This document shows positions 1-10,984 of a stretch of DNA of 64,000 nucleotides, piece by piece. Within the stretch, counting starts at the first letter, position 1. Every line of letters starts with the position of its first letter. Source of the DNA: Prosapia bicincta. Its lineage: Eukaryota; Arthropoda; Insecta; Hemiptera; Cercopidae. The position numbers were made by a program, and so were the translations under genes. Under the pieces are notes generated by a model, which saw only the letters and a program-made list of their open reading frames with translations, ran no database searches and was not told where the DNA came from. Where the stretch lies: NCBI GenBank assembly GCA_036971475.1, contig JBAIZL010000002.1, forward strand, positions 332,209,320 to 332,273,319, read 5' to 3'.

Positions 1-64
1 AAATCAACAAAGAAAATTTTTTAAAATTTTTTTTTAAATTTTATAATTACAGTTAATATAAATA

Positions 65-118
<54 letters not shown>
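65..118. repeat. (AT)n microsatellite
   Basis: An almost pure AT dinucleotide run. (AT)n tracts flank three of the foldback or Penelope-related insertions in this window (here, about 7.5-7.9 kb and 15.1 kb), which suggests they are part of the element ends or a preferred target. Confidence 0.95.
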
Positions 119-122
<4 letters not shown>

Positions 123-275
123 TAAATAGAAAATGTTTCAAAAACAAGAGTACTTTTAAAGCATATATTTATTCTGGAATAAATATATGCATTTAAAGTA
201 TTCTTGTTTTTGAAACGTTTTCTATTTATTAACTATATTACAAGAAAATATATCACCATATTTAATATATATATC
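119..275. mobile_element. Small foldback element inserted in repeat A
   Basis: Positions 121-180 and 181-236 are near-perfect inverted copies (left arm AAAATGTTTCAAAAACAAGA, mirrored on the right), centred on TTCTGGAA. The 3' side ends in the reverse complement of TTAAATATGGTGATATG, the subterminal motif also seen beside (AT)n at 7550 and 15151. That makes it a relative of those larger elements without their hammerhead segment. Repeat copies at 12.0 kb and 40.3 kb show the site without the insertion. Confidence 0.75.
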
Positions 276-885
276 GGAATAACAACATTAATTGGCAAAA
301 TAGAAAGCGAATTTCCTTGCAATTTTCCATTTTCCTTTTTATGTATGTTGTTAAATAGTTATTTTTGTTTGTTACTATTTATAGGCTTTGTTTTTTTCGT
401 CGCCTGCATTGTGTTGTAGTTTCTTTCGCTTTTCTTTCGCATTGTCCGTTTGCGAAGCAATGTTCGATACCGTTAATTTAATTTGTTTGTTTATTTTTGT
501 TTATTTTATTCTTTTTCTTCATTTTTAATACTAGAGGATTATTTATGATATTGTGTGGTAACCATGGCAACAATTTAAGTATGTACAATGGAGGTTTCGA
601 CAACAACCAGATGGCCGCAAAAGTGCATATGCATCTTTGAGATATACGTTTCTAGCTATAAAAGCGTTCGCTGCTCAGTCCCAAAACGCTAGACTTTAAA
701 CATGAAGTTACTCAGTTCGAATCCGACCTAAACCCTCAATTTTTATAAATTTGTTATTCAATAAATATTGGAAAAAACTGTATTAACATCAATTGCCATC
801 TAATATAGTTTTAAAAATGTATTTGAAATTGATTAGATGAATAAAAACGTATTTTATTAACGATTGAAAATTTTTACAAGATAAA

Positions 886-1590
886 AATATAAAGAGAGAG
901 CTAATAGAAAGAATTAAATAAGAGAGAAAAACAGGAAAATATTTCCAAGCAATGGCTGTCAACTGTAAATGATTCAAACTATTAGGCGTACAGTTATGAA
1001 ATCTGTTCATAGAGTATAGGTTAAAATTTCTTTAAAAATGTTTTTCTTTAGTTGTCTATTTGCTTACATTATAAATATTTAATTTAGCTCATGAATACAG
1101 GTCTAAGTATTTACATCACATTGGCTGTTTTTTGTTTGATATTCCGACATTGTTTCCTAATTTTTCATATTTTTATATTGTTAGACTTACAATGAACACA
1201 AATAGTTTTTTCGTGTGTACTGTAAATATAATCTGCATACAGGATCAGGTTAGCTAAACATTATTAATGGATTTAGCATAGAGATTAACACTTAGATATT
1301 TAACATTGGTGAGAGAATATGTTAATCAGTATTCACAACAGAAGATTAGCTTTCGTGGAAGAATCATTTTCACATCGAATTTTTCTAGAATTAATAACTC
1401 GCGCTTACGCCCAACCTAAAATGAAGTTTGTACGTCTCATTTCTCTGTAAGGCTAAAATTTTAATCGCTAATCACATGTTTCGTCAAAATACTCGACTTT
1501 GTTAAAATAGGAAAATATATTGACGTCAAACTACTTGAATCGTCCTAAAAATTCGTGAATATTTTTATACTATTAGACGTCGTCAAACTA
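886..1590. other. No gene seen
   Basis: AT-rich sequence without a credible ORF, splice pair or repeat that I can recognise. From about 1480 short motifs with CGTC/GTGAA begin, which lead into the inverted flank of the satellite-bearing element. Confidence 0.6.
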
Positions 1591-4500
1591 AGTAATTCAC
1601 ATTACCCGACGTCACCAAAATAGATGAATCAAATTACTAGTCGTGAAACTAGTTGTCGTGAAACTAGTTGTCGTGAAACTATGTGAACCAAAATACTTGA
1701 AGTAAAACAATGTGAATGTGAAGTTGCTTGATGTAATCATCTTGAATTCACTGATTAAACACATTTTAAAAATACTTGACTAAGTGAATACACTTCCTTT
1801 TACAAAGCTAACCCTCTACTGGCGAAAAATAACGAATGTTTTGAAACGCGTCAGCAAGTAAGCAATTACGTATTCACTTAGTTCACCGATGCCGCCAGTA
1901 GAGGGTTAGCTTCGTAAAAGGAACGAATGTTTTGAAACGCGTCAGCAAGTAAGCAATTACGTATTCACTTAGTTCACCGATGAAGCCAGTAGAGGGTTAG
2001 CTACGTAAAAGGAACGAATGTTTTGAAACGCGTCAGCAAGTAAGCAATTATGTATTCACTTAGTTCACCGATGCCGCCAGTAGAGGGTTAGCTTCGTAAA
2101 AGGAACGAATGTTTTGAAACGCGTCAGCAAGTAAGCAATTACGTATTCACTTAGTTCACTGATGCCGCCAGTAGAGCGTTAGCTTCGTAAAAGGAACGAA
2201 TGTTTTGAACCGCATCAGCAAGTAAGCAATTACGTATTCACTTAGTTCACCGATGCCGCCAGTAGAGGGTTAGCTTCGTAAAAGGAACGAATGTTTTGAA
2301 ACGCGTCAGCAAGTAAGCAATTATGTATTCACTTAGTTCACCGATGCCGCCAGTAGAGGGTTAGCTTCGTAAAAGGAACGAATGTTTTGAAACGCGTCAG
2401 CAAGTAAGCAATTACGTATTCACTTAGTTCACCGATGCCGCCAGTAGAGGGTTAGCTTCGTAAAAGGAACGAATGTTTTGAAACGCGTCAGCAAGTAAGC
2501 AATTATGTATTCACTTAGTTCACCGATGCCGCCAGTAGAGGGTTAGCTTCGTAAAAGGAACGAATGTTTTGAAACGCGTCAGCAAGTAAGCAATTACGTA
2601 TTCACTTAGTTCACCGTTGCCGCCAGTAGAGGGTTAGCTTCGTAAAAGGAACGAATGTTTTGAAACGCGTCAGCAAGTAAGCAATTATGTATTCACCTAG
2701 TTCACCGATGCCACCAGTAGAGGGTTAGCTTCGTAAAAGGGACGAATGTTTTGAAACGCGTCAGCAAGTAAGCAATTATGTATTCACTTAGTTCACCGAT
2801 GCCGCCAGTAGAGGGTTAGCTACGTAAAAGGAACGAATGTTTTGAAACGCGTCAGCAAGTAAGCAATTATGTATTCACTTAGTTCACCGATGCCGCCAGT
2901 AGAGGGTTAGCTACGTAAAAGGAACGAATGTTTTGAAACGCGTCAGCAAGTAAGCAATTACGTATTCACTTAGTTCACCGATGCCGCCAGTAGAGGGTTA
3001 GCTACGTAAAAGGAACGAATGTTTTGAAACGCGTCAGCAAGTAAGCAATTATGTATTCACTTAGTTCACCGATGCCGCCAGTAGAGGGTTAGCTACGTAA
3101 AAGGAACGAATGTTATGAAACGCGTCAGCAAGTAAGCAATTATGTATTCACTTAGTTCACCGATGCCGCCAGTAGAGGGTTAGCTACGTAAAAGGAACGA
3201 ATGTTTTGAAACGCGTCAGCAAGTAAGCAATTACGTATTCACTTAGTTCACCGATGCCGCCAGTAGAGGGTTAGCTACGTAAAAGGAACGAATGTTTTGA
3301 AACGCGTCAGCAAGTAAGCAATTATGTATTCACTTAGTTCACCGATGCCGCCAGTAGAGGGTTAGCTACGTAAAAGGAACGAATGTTTTGAAACGCGTCA
3401 GCAAGTAAGCAATTACGTATTCACTTAGTTCACCGATGCCGCCAGTAGAGGGTTAGCTACGTAAAAGGAACGAATGTTTTGAAACGCGTCAGCAAGTAAG
3501 CAATTATGTATTCACTTAGTTCACCGATGCCGCCAGTAGAGGGTTAGCTACGTAAAAGGAACGAATGTTTTGAAACGCGTCAGCAAGTAAGCAATTACGT
3601 ATTCACTTAGTTCACCGATGCCGCCAGTAGAGGGTTAGCTACGTAAAAGGAACGAATGTTTTGAAACGCGTCAGCAAGTAAGCAATTATGTATTCACTTA
3701 GTTCACCGATGCCGCCAGTAGAGGGTTAGCTACGTAAAAGGAACGAATGTTTTGAAACGCGTCAGCAAGTAAGCAATTATGTATTCACTTAGTTCACCGA
3801 TGCCGCCAGTAGAGGGTTAGCTACGTAAAAGGAACGAATGTTTTGAAACGCGTCAGCAAGTAAGCAATTACGTATTCACTTAGTTCACCGATGCCGCCAG
3901 TAGAGGGTTAGCTACGTAAAAGGAACGAATGTTTTGAAACGCGTCAGCAAGTAAGCAATTATGTATTCACTTAGTTCACCGATGCCGCCAGTAGAGGGTT
4001 AGCTACGTAAAAGGAACGAATGTTTTGAAACGCGTCAGCAAGTAAGCAATTACGTATTCACTTAGTTCACCGATGCCGCCAGTAGAGGGTTAGCTTCGTA
4101 AAAGGAACGAATGTTTTGAAACGCGTCAGCAAGTAAGCAATTACGTATTCACTTAGTTCACCGATGCCGCCAGTAGAGGGTTAGCTTCGTAAAAGGAACG
4201 AATGTTTTGAAACGCGTCAGCAAGTAAGCAATTATGTATTCACTTAGTTCACCGATGCCGCCAGTAGAGGGTTAGCTTCGTAAAAGGAACGAATGTTTTG
4301 AAACGCGTCAGCAAGTAAGCAATTACGTATTCACTTAGTTCACCGATGCCGCCAGTAGAGGGTTAGCTTCGTAAAAAGAACGAATGTTTTGAAACGCGTC
4401 GGCAAGTAAGCAATTATGTATTCACTTAGTTCACCGATGCCGCCAGTAGAGGGTTAGCTTCGTAAAAGGAACGAATGTTTTGAAACGCGTCAGCAAGTAA

Positions 4501-5880
4501 GCAATTATGTATTCACTTAGTTCACCGATGCCGCCAGTAGAGGGTTAGCTACGTAAAAGGAACGAATGTTTTGAAACGCGTCAGCAAGTAAGCAATTACG
4601 TATTCACTTAGTTCACCGATGCCACCAGTAGAGGGTTAGCTTCGTAAAAGGAACGAATGTTTTGAAACGCGTCAGCAAGTAAGCAATTATGTATTCACTT
4701 AGTTCACCGATGCCGCCAGTAGAGGGTTAGCTACGTAAAAGGAACGAATGTTTTGAAACGCGTCAGCAAGTAAGCAATTACGTATTCACTTAGTTCACCG
4801 ATGCCGCCAGTAGAGGGTTAGCTTCGTAAAAGGAACGAATGTTTTGAAATGCGTATGCAAGTAAGCAATTATGTATTCACTTAGTTCACCGATGCCGCCA
4901 GTAGAGGGTTAGCTTCGTAAAAGGAACGAATGTTTTGAAACGCGTCAGCAAGTAAGCAATTACGTATTCACTTAGTTCACCGATGTCGCCAGTAGAGGGT
5001 TAGCTTTGTAAAAGGAACGCATGTTTTGAAACGCGTCAGCAAGTAAGCAATTATGTATTCACTTAGTTCACCGATGTCGCCAGTAGAGGGTTAGCTTCGT
5101 AAAAATAACGAATGTTTTGAAACGCGTCAGCAAGTAAGCAATTACGTATTCATTTAGTTCACCGATGTCGCCAGTAGAGGGTTAGCTTCGTAAAAGGAAC
5201 GAATGTTTTGAAACGCGTCAGCAAGTAAGCAATTACGTATTCACTTAGTTCACCGATGCCGCCAGTAGAGGGTTAGCTTCGTAAAAATAACGAATGTTTT
5301 GAAACGCGTCAGCAAGTAAGCAATTACGTATGCACTTAGTTCACCAATGTCGCCAGTAGAGGGTTAGCTTCGTAAAAGAAACGAATGTTTTGAAACGCGT
5401 CAGCAAGTAAGCAATTACGTATTCACTTAGTTCACCGATGTCGCCAGTAGAGGGTTAGCTTCGTAAAAATAACGAATGTTTTGAAACGCGTCAGCAAGTA
5501 AGCAATTACGTATTCACTTAGTTCACCGATGCCGCCAGTAGAGGGTTAGCTTCGTAAAAGGAACGAATGTTTTGAAACGCGTCAGCAAGTAAGCAATTAT
5601 GTATTCACTTAGTTCACCGATGCCGCCAGTAGAGGGTTAGCTTTGTAAAAATAACGAATGTTTTGAAACGCGTCAGCAAGTAAGCAATTACGTATTCACT
5701 TAGTTCACCAATGCCGCTAGTAGAGGGTTAGCTTCGTAAAAGGAACGAATGTTTTGAAACGCGTCAGCAAGTAAGCAATTACGTATTCACTTAGTTAAGT
5801 ATTTTTTAAATTAGTTTAATGTGAATGTATTGACTATGAAACTTCGTCTTACTAGATAAATCGAATTACTGAACGTCTTG
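1591..5880. mobile_element. Foldback element carrying an expanded 91-bp array
   Basis: The left flank of the satellite (about 1710-1795, containing TGTAATCATCTTGAATTCAC and TACTTGACTAAGTGAATA) is the inverse of the right flank (TATTCACTTAGTTAAGTA at about 5785). It is also the inverse of the right side of a single-unit relative at 33964-34190. The first partial unit at 1795-1829 is inverted relative to the rest of the array. This is read as a foldback MITE whose inner unit was amplified. Outer limits are approximate. Confidence 0.7.
1830..5796. repeat. 91-bp satellite, about 44 units
   Basis: The unit contains GCAAGTAAGCAATTACGTAT, CCAGTAGAGGGTTAGC and AACGAATGTTTTGAAACGCG. The period is exactly 91 bp, measured for example from 1860 to 1951. 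Units differ by few substitutions. One site alternates ACGTATTC/ATGTATTC, often in successive units, suggesting a 182-bp dimer in places. Units between about 2.8 and 4.1 kb have GCTACGTAAA where the outer ones have GCTTCGTAAA, so the array has sub-blocks. There is no ORF through the array, and there are no spacers, so it is not a CRISPR array. Confidence 0.97.
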
Positions 5881-6179
5881 ATACTACGAGAATTAAACTT
5901 CTCACTTTGAGATTATTAAGGAAAACGTGAAGGAGAAAACTGATATAAAAATATATATTTATGACGAAGTAGGAGAAATACGATAAAACCAGAAAGAGCA
6001 GAAGCAATAACAATTAATAATAGAACATATAATAAAATATCAACCAATCCCAAAAATTCACCGAATTAGAAAGTATTGAGAGTAACTGTTTTTAATTATA
6101 AAAAACTATTTTGTTTTAAAATTTAGTACAGGAGGATTGTCTCATTTCAGCTCTCATTAACAAAAGTCTAATAATCGAA

Positions 6180-6561
6180 GCTTTGATGATACCCGTGCTT
6201 TATTTCTTCCCACAAATGTTACGAGCCTAATCCAGCCGATGGATCAGGATGTTGAACGTTTACGCGAGACCGTAGCACGAAAACTATCTGATAAGCAGAC
6301 GTAGAAGACACTTTCTAACGTTTCCCAAAAAATGTAGCAACCGTGATGAACAATGAATTCGAAAGCAACATTAATTTATGAAAGTAATGTAATCAATAAA
6401 GTTCTATAAATGTATTTTGTGCATTCTGAATTATAGTATTAGGGTTCATTAAAACCACTATTTTTTGTCTAATGTACAGGAACGTGTTTCCGTGTAATCC
6501 GAATTTTCGTTAATCCGAGGGGTCTCTGTCTCACCTAGCTCGAATTATCGGGACTCTACTG
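6180..6561 (+). pseudogene. pogo/Tigger transposase remnant and 3' terminal repeat
   Basis: At about 6183-6303 a frame reads ALFLPTNVTSLIQPMDQ followed by a basic stretch ending KLSDKQT and a stop. This is the conserved pogo/Tigger transposase block just after the second catalytic Asp (family pattern LPPNxTSLxQPMDQG); here the usual Gly is Asp. No start or remaining catalytic domain is present. The 3' end, with TTATCGGGACTCTACTG at 6545-6561, matches the inverted termini of the MITEs at 44811-45150 and 57709-58160, so this is a remnant of the family that mobilised them. Inactive. Confidence 0.8.
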
Positions 6562-6951
6562 ATTAAAAACCTACTATTCTGACTTTATCTAATTTTTTCA
6601 AAGAATAAATTATTTCATAATGTTTTCCTCTAACATGATTTTTTCACCCATCAAATTTAAACAATTTAACTCTACCTTGACCCATCAAATTGAAATCCGT
6701 TGTGATATTATTCCCCTTTTCATGTGGGAAAATGTTTTTTAACCTATTTTTATGTTGATATAGTCGGTTATTAGTACCATATACGAGTATATTCATATTA
6801 GAAGCCACATATATATCATTTGCAATGCTAATCATTTATAATGAAAAGTATGTGACGTCCTGTATGTAGTTATATACAAGGTCTGGATTCTAATAATGCG
6901 CACAGAAACCATAGGCTACATGTGTAACTAGTATTTATCAGTAGCGGCTGG
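6562..6951. other. No gene seen
   Basis: AT-rich; a 63-codon minus-strand ORF here shows no recognisable motif. A TAGGCTA motif lies at 6912. Confidence 0.5.
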
Positions 6952-7215
6952 TGAAACGTATGTGGATTGCAGATAGTAAAAGTGTTAGTTTTTTGTAAGG
7001 CAAAAAAATCGTAATCATAAAAGCTTAAAGGGTTGATATAGAGAAAATAGATAGATACTGCTTATAACTTTGTGTTTTTTCTCTATTGAAGGAAATATAT
7101 TGGCATTTTTTTATTTTATTTTTACTAACTCAATACACCGATCTCAATTCATTATTAACTGTGGATGTCAACAAACTCAGAGCGGAGCGGAGATGCATCT
7201 CTTCGGATGGAGCCG
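6952..7215. repeat. Dispersed repeat family B, copy 1
   Basis: Collinear with 8563-8860: both share TATGTGGATTGCAGAT, GATACTGCTTA, GAAGGAAATATATTGGCAT and TGTCAACAAACTC. Copy 1 lacks the six bases GGCCTA that copy 2 carries within AGATAGGCCTAGATAC. No coding potential. Confidence 0.8.
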
Positions 7216-7430
7216 ATCTTAACCGAACACTCCCGAAGTTGCAGGGCGTTAGCAACCCAAAGAGCCTTTACGGCGCTACCTAACTGTTTTAGTCTGTCTG
7301 GACGTTGCAATGTTTTTTCTCCATTAGAAGTGACGTCATTGGTGTTGTAGGTTTACCTGCAACCAAGCCGAGCGACACCGTCTGCGAGTGGGCGTACGGT
7401 CACTCAGTCGCAGGTGGTTCTGACATTTTT
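7165..7430. other. GC-richer patch, no conserved ORF
   Basis: Two short overlapping ORFs cross here, but neither resembles a protein I know. The base composition differs from the surroundings. It may be the end of the family B element, whose copy 2 shares the start of this patch (GAGCGGA). Confidence 0.35.
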
Positions 7431-7498
7431 TATTATTATTTACAGTGATGGATCATGTTACATGATGAATAATCACTAGTTACAATGTACATAAATCT

Positions 7499-7501
7499 TA
7501 C

Positions 7502-7550
<49 letters not shown>
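7499..7550. repeat. (AT)n microsatellite
   Basis: AT run directly upstream of TTAAATATGGTGATATGTTT, the same junction as at 15150. Confidence 0.95.
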
Positions 7551-7554
<4 letters not shown>

Positions 7555-7635
7555 TATGGTGATATGTTTTCTTGTAATATAGTTAATAAATTAAAAATAT
7601 TTCATAAACAAGAATATTTTTAATGAATATATTTA

Positions 7636-7679
7636 TTCAAAGCTTTTCGCCGATAAAATAGTATCAGCATCTTCAGGAA
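7636..7679 (-). ncRNA. Hammerhead ribozyme candidate, left arm
   Basis: On the minus strand: stem I TTC/GAA, core CTGAAGA, stem II GCTGATA/TATCGGC, GAAA, then the self-complementary AAGCTT as minimal stem III, and a UUU cleavage triplet. One extra T separates the core from stem II. Sequence matches the right-arm copy. Fold judged by eye. Confidence 0.65.
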
Positions 7680-7767
7680 AATAATTATCTAATAAAATAC
7701 TTTTACAAAATTAAATCATATCTTAATATGATTTAATTTTGTAAAAGTATTTTATTAGATAATTATT

Positions 7768-7811
7768 TTCCTGAAGATGCTGATACTATTTTATCGGCGA
7801 AAAGCTTTGAA
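7768..7811 (+). ncRNA. Hammerhead ribozyme candidate, right arm
   Basis: Mirror of the left-arm copy. CTGAAGA at 7771, stem II GCTGATA/TATCGGC (one G-U pair), GAAA at 7799, palindromic stem III AAGCTT, predicted cleavage just after position 7808. Confidence 0.65.
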
Positions 7812-7864
7812 TAAATATATTCATTAAAAGTAGGCCTATTCTTGTTTATGAAATATTTTTAATT

Positions 7865-7865
<1 letters not shown>

Positions 7866-7902
<37 letters not shown>
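7866..7902. repeat. (AT)n microsatellite
   Basis: AT run closing the foldback on its right side. Confidence 0.9.
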
Positions 7903-7906
<4 letters not shown>

Positions 7907-8562
7907 TTTTTGGTATTAATCTGTGGCTTATGGGGCGCACCCGTGCAATCTGCCCATGAGCTGCCGTTGAAATTTATTCCATTTACATTTTTTATTGTCG
8001 TAATTGACATAATATTTTTTACTTATAAATCAGGACTCGAGTCCTGACTGAACTGATGAAAACTTGTTCTGTTGTATTTATGGAGTTTACTTTTACATTA
8101 CACAAGTGTATATCACAGTTCCAATTAATAAACAAAGACATGACATCATCACAGATAACCAACTCAAGGGATAATTATTTCACTTGTTGAAAGTATGGAT
8201 GACTATAAAACAAATAAGAATAATTAAACTAACTTGATTAGTGTTTGATCAAGTAAGAGGCACCTTGAATCCGTTGTTATCTGCCGCAGAGCTATAATAT
8301 AAACTTTGCCTCAAAATGTTTATTTTAAACTACGCTCTGTTTTAGTAATCCTTATACATTTTTTAACAATGTGTCCTCCTTTGAATTTAAAATACAGTAC
8401 TTATTTTCATATGCTTGCCATTTAAAAACCGGAAGTGATGTTTCTCTGAACATGTAGCCTACATCACTGGACATTCTACATATGTCATTTATTAAAAATC
8501 AAAAAAATTAGGTTGATAAATACATAGCGAATATAAATATTAATGTAAATGAACGATTCACA
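7903..8562. other. No gene seen
   Basis: Unremarkable AT-rich sequence. Only a short perfect palindrome, GGACTCGAGTCC near 8034, and a TAGCCTA motif at 8455 stand out. Confidence 0.5.
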
Positions 8563-8860
8563 ATATGTGGATTGCAGATCGTAAAAGTGTTTGGTTTTTT
8601 AAGGCAAAAAATCGTAAACATAAAAACTTAAAGGGCTGTTTATGGAACATAGATAGGCCTAGATACTGCTTAATACTTTGTGATTTATTCTATTGAAGGA
8701 AATATATTGGCATTTTTTATTTTATTTTTACTTATTTAAGACAGCGAATCTTAAATCATTGGTTTATTTATTAACAAACCTATTGCAATTCATTCTTAAC
8801 TGTGAATGTCAACAAACTCGGAGCGGAACGGACATGCGTCACTTCGGAGGTAGCGAATCT
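8563..8860. repeat. Dispersed repeat family B, copy 2
   Basis: Second copy of the repeat at 6952-7215, with an extra segment near 8740-8780 and the six-base insert GGCCTA at 8656-8661. Confidence 0.8.
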
Positions 8861-9514
8861 CATTAAGAAACAATACAACGGGATATAAACCAACGTTTAA
8901 CCAACGTAATGTCGACAAAAGTGGAATTCAAAAAAATTTTTATTATTAAAAAAACTAGTCTGTAGGACTGGTTTTCAGAAGTCTATAGTTCATTTGAGGA
9001 ATGTAGGGCCTACTTATTACAGGTTTTAATAGGGTATAATCTATTTAACGTAGGTAACAATAAAAGAATGTATTTAGTGGTAAACCTTCATTACAAATTA
9101 AAAAATTTATTGAATAAAAATATAACTAAACAATTTTTATTGAAATCGGTTCTTAAAAACATTTTAAAAGCCCCAAGATAGTTTTAATTTTAAAATTTTA
9201 TAAATTATATAACTCATTATCACTATAATGAAATATTTATAGTATGACTTATAGAAATATAAATTAATGAATATATTTAATAACTCATAAAAATATTTAA
9301 TAATAACATTTTAACATAATAATGTAGGCTACAATAATTAAAGTAACATAGCCTGAAAGCTGTTTTACATCATAAGTTATAACAAAATCAGGTGTTTTAT
9401 GAAATCATATTTTACTTAATTTAAGCTAAAAGTACCAGGAGACCAAGCTTCGTTCGAATGAGAACCATTTATGGTAAGCTATTTAAGGAAACTGCAAAAA
9501 TTTATTTATTATAT
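8861..9514. other. No gene seen
   Basis: AT-rich. TAGGGCCTA at 9004 and TAGGCTA at 9325 are variants of the recurrent TAGGCCTA motif. No ORF of note. Confidence 0.5.
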
Positions 9515-10838
9515 ACACAATATATACACATTTTAATACACAATATAAACACATTTTAATACACAATATAAACACATTTTAATACACAATATAAACACAT
9601 TTTAATACACAATATAAACACATTTTAATACACAATATAAACACATTTTAATACACAATATAAACACATTTTAATACACAATATACACACATTTTAATAC
9701 ACAATATAAACACATTTTAATACACAATATAAACACATTTTAATACACAATATAAACACATTTTAATACACAATATAAACACATTTTAATACACAATATA
9801 AACACATTTTAATACACAATATAAACACATTTTAATACACAATATAAACACATTTTAATACACAATATAAACACATTTTAATACACAATATAAACACATT
9901 TTAATACACAATATAAACACATTTTAATACACAATATAAACACATTTTAATACACAATATAAACACATTTTAATACACAATATAAACACATTTTAATACA
10001 CAATATAAACACATTTTAATACACAATATAAACACATTTTAATACACAATATACACACATTTTAATACACAATATAAACACATTTTAATACACAATATAA
10101 ACACATTTTAATACACAATATAAACACATTTTAATACACAATATAAACACATTTTAATACACAATATAAACACATTTTAATACACAATATAAACACATTT
10201 TAATACACAATATAAACACATTTTAATACACAATATAAACACATTTTAATACACAATATAAACACATTTTAATACACAATATAAACACATTTTAATACAC
10301 AATATAAACACATTTTAATACACAATATAAACACATTTTAATACACAATATAAACACATTTTAATACACAATATAAACACATTTTAATACACAATATAAA
10401 CACATTTTAATACACAATATAAACACATTTTAATACACAATATACACACATTTTAATACACAATATAAACACATTTTAATACACAATATAAACACATTTT
10501 AATACACAATATAAACACATTTTAATACACAATATAAACACATTTTAATACACAATATAAACACATTTTAATACACAATATAAACACATTTTAATACACA
10601 ATATAAACACATTTTAATACACAATATAAACACATTTTAATACACAATATAAACACATTTTAATACACTATATAAACACATTTTAATACACAATATAAAC
10701 ACATTTTAATACACAATATAAACACATTTTAATACACAATATAAACACATTTTAATACACAATATAAACACATTTTAATACACAAAATAAACACATTTTA
10801 ATACACAATATAAACACATTTTAATACACAATATAAAC
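9515..10838. repeat. 23-bp tandem array, about 57 units
   Basis: The unit is ACACAATATAAACACATT plus TTAAT. The period is 23 bp (9541 to 9564). Units are nearly identical. A rare variant, ATATACACAC, recurs at 9681, 10049 and 10440, i.e. 16 and 17 units apart, pointing to amplification in blocks of about 370-390 bp. No spacers and no protein-coding potential. Confidence 0.97.
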
Positions 10839-10984
10839 AAATATCGTATATATCAACTTCCACATCGTTCGAGTTGTCTGTTGGCATTGGAGGAGCAATA
10901 GAGCGATTGTTTAGAGCTTCTTTCCACACTTCGTTGCGCGAGTGTGTGGGACTGGATGGCGGTAAAAATAGAGTTCCATAAGGA

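Larger units (their letters stand above)
14..885 (+). repeat. Dispersed repeat family A, copy 1 (interrupted)
   Basis: This stretch aligns by eye along its length with 12013-12640, and its first part with the reverse strand of 40253-40376. Shared landmarks are AAAATAGAAAGCGAATTTCC, GTGGTAACCATGGCAACAAT and GTTCGAATCCGAC. Copy 1 is interrupted at about 65-275 by an (AT)n tract plus a foldback that copies 2 and 3 lack. There is no coding capacity: the short ORFs here are not conserved between copies. The class is unknown. A tRNA-like box near the 3' end hints at a SINE or composite element. Confidence 0.8.
7583..7870. mobile_element. Foldback element with a hammerhead on each arm
   Basis: An almost perfect 288-bp palindrome centred near 7724 (ATCTTAATATGAT). 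Each arm contains the same hammerhead-type sequence, read outward, so both strands encode one near the 3' side. The arms differ chiefly by TAGGCC at 7831, present only on the right. No ORF. The ribozyme and the (AT)n-linked TTAAATATGGTG border tie it to Penelope-like elements, whose termini are known to carry hammerheads and to form inverted partial dimers. Confidence 0.85.

Noticed and set aside
1830..5796. CRISPR-like array
   Set aside because: Units are directly adjacent with no unique spacers and the genome is eukaryotic; it is a satellite.
9515..10838. CRISPR-like array of 23-bp repeats
   Set aside because: No spacers; simple tandem array.
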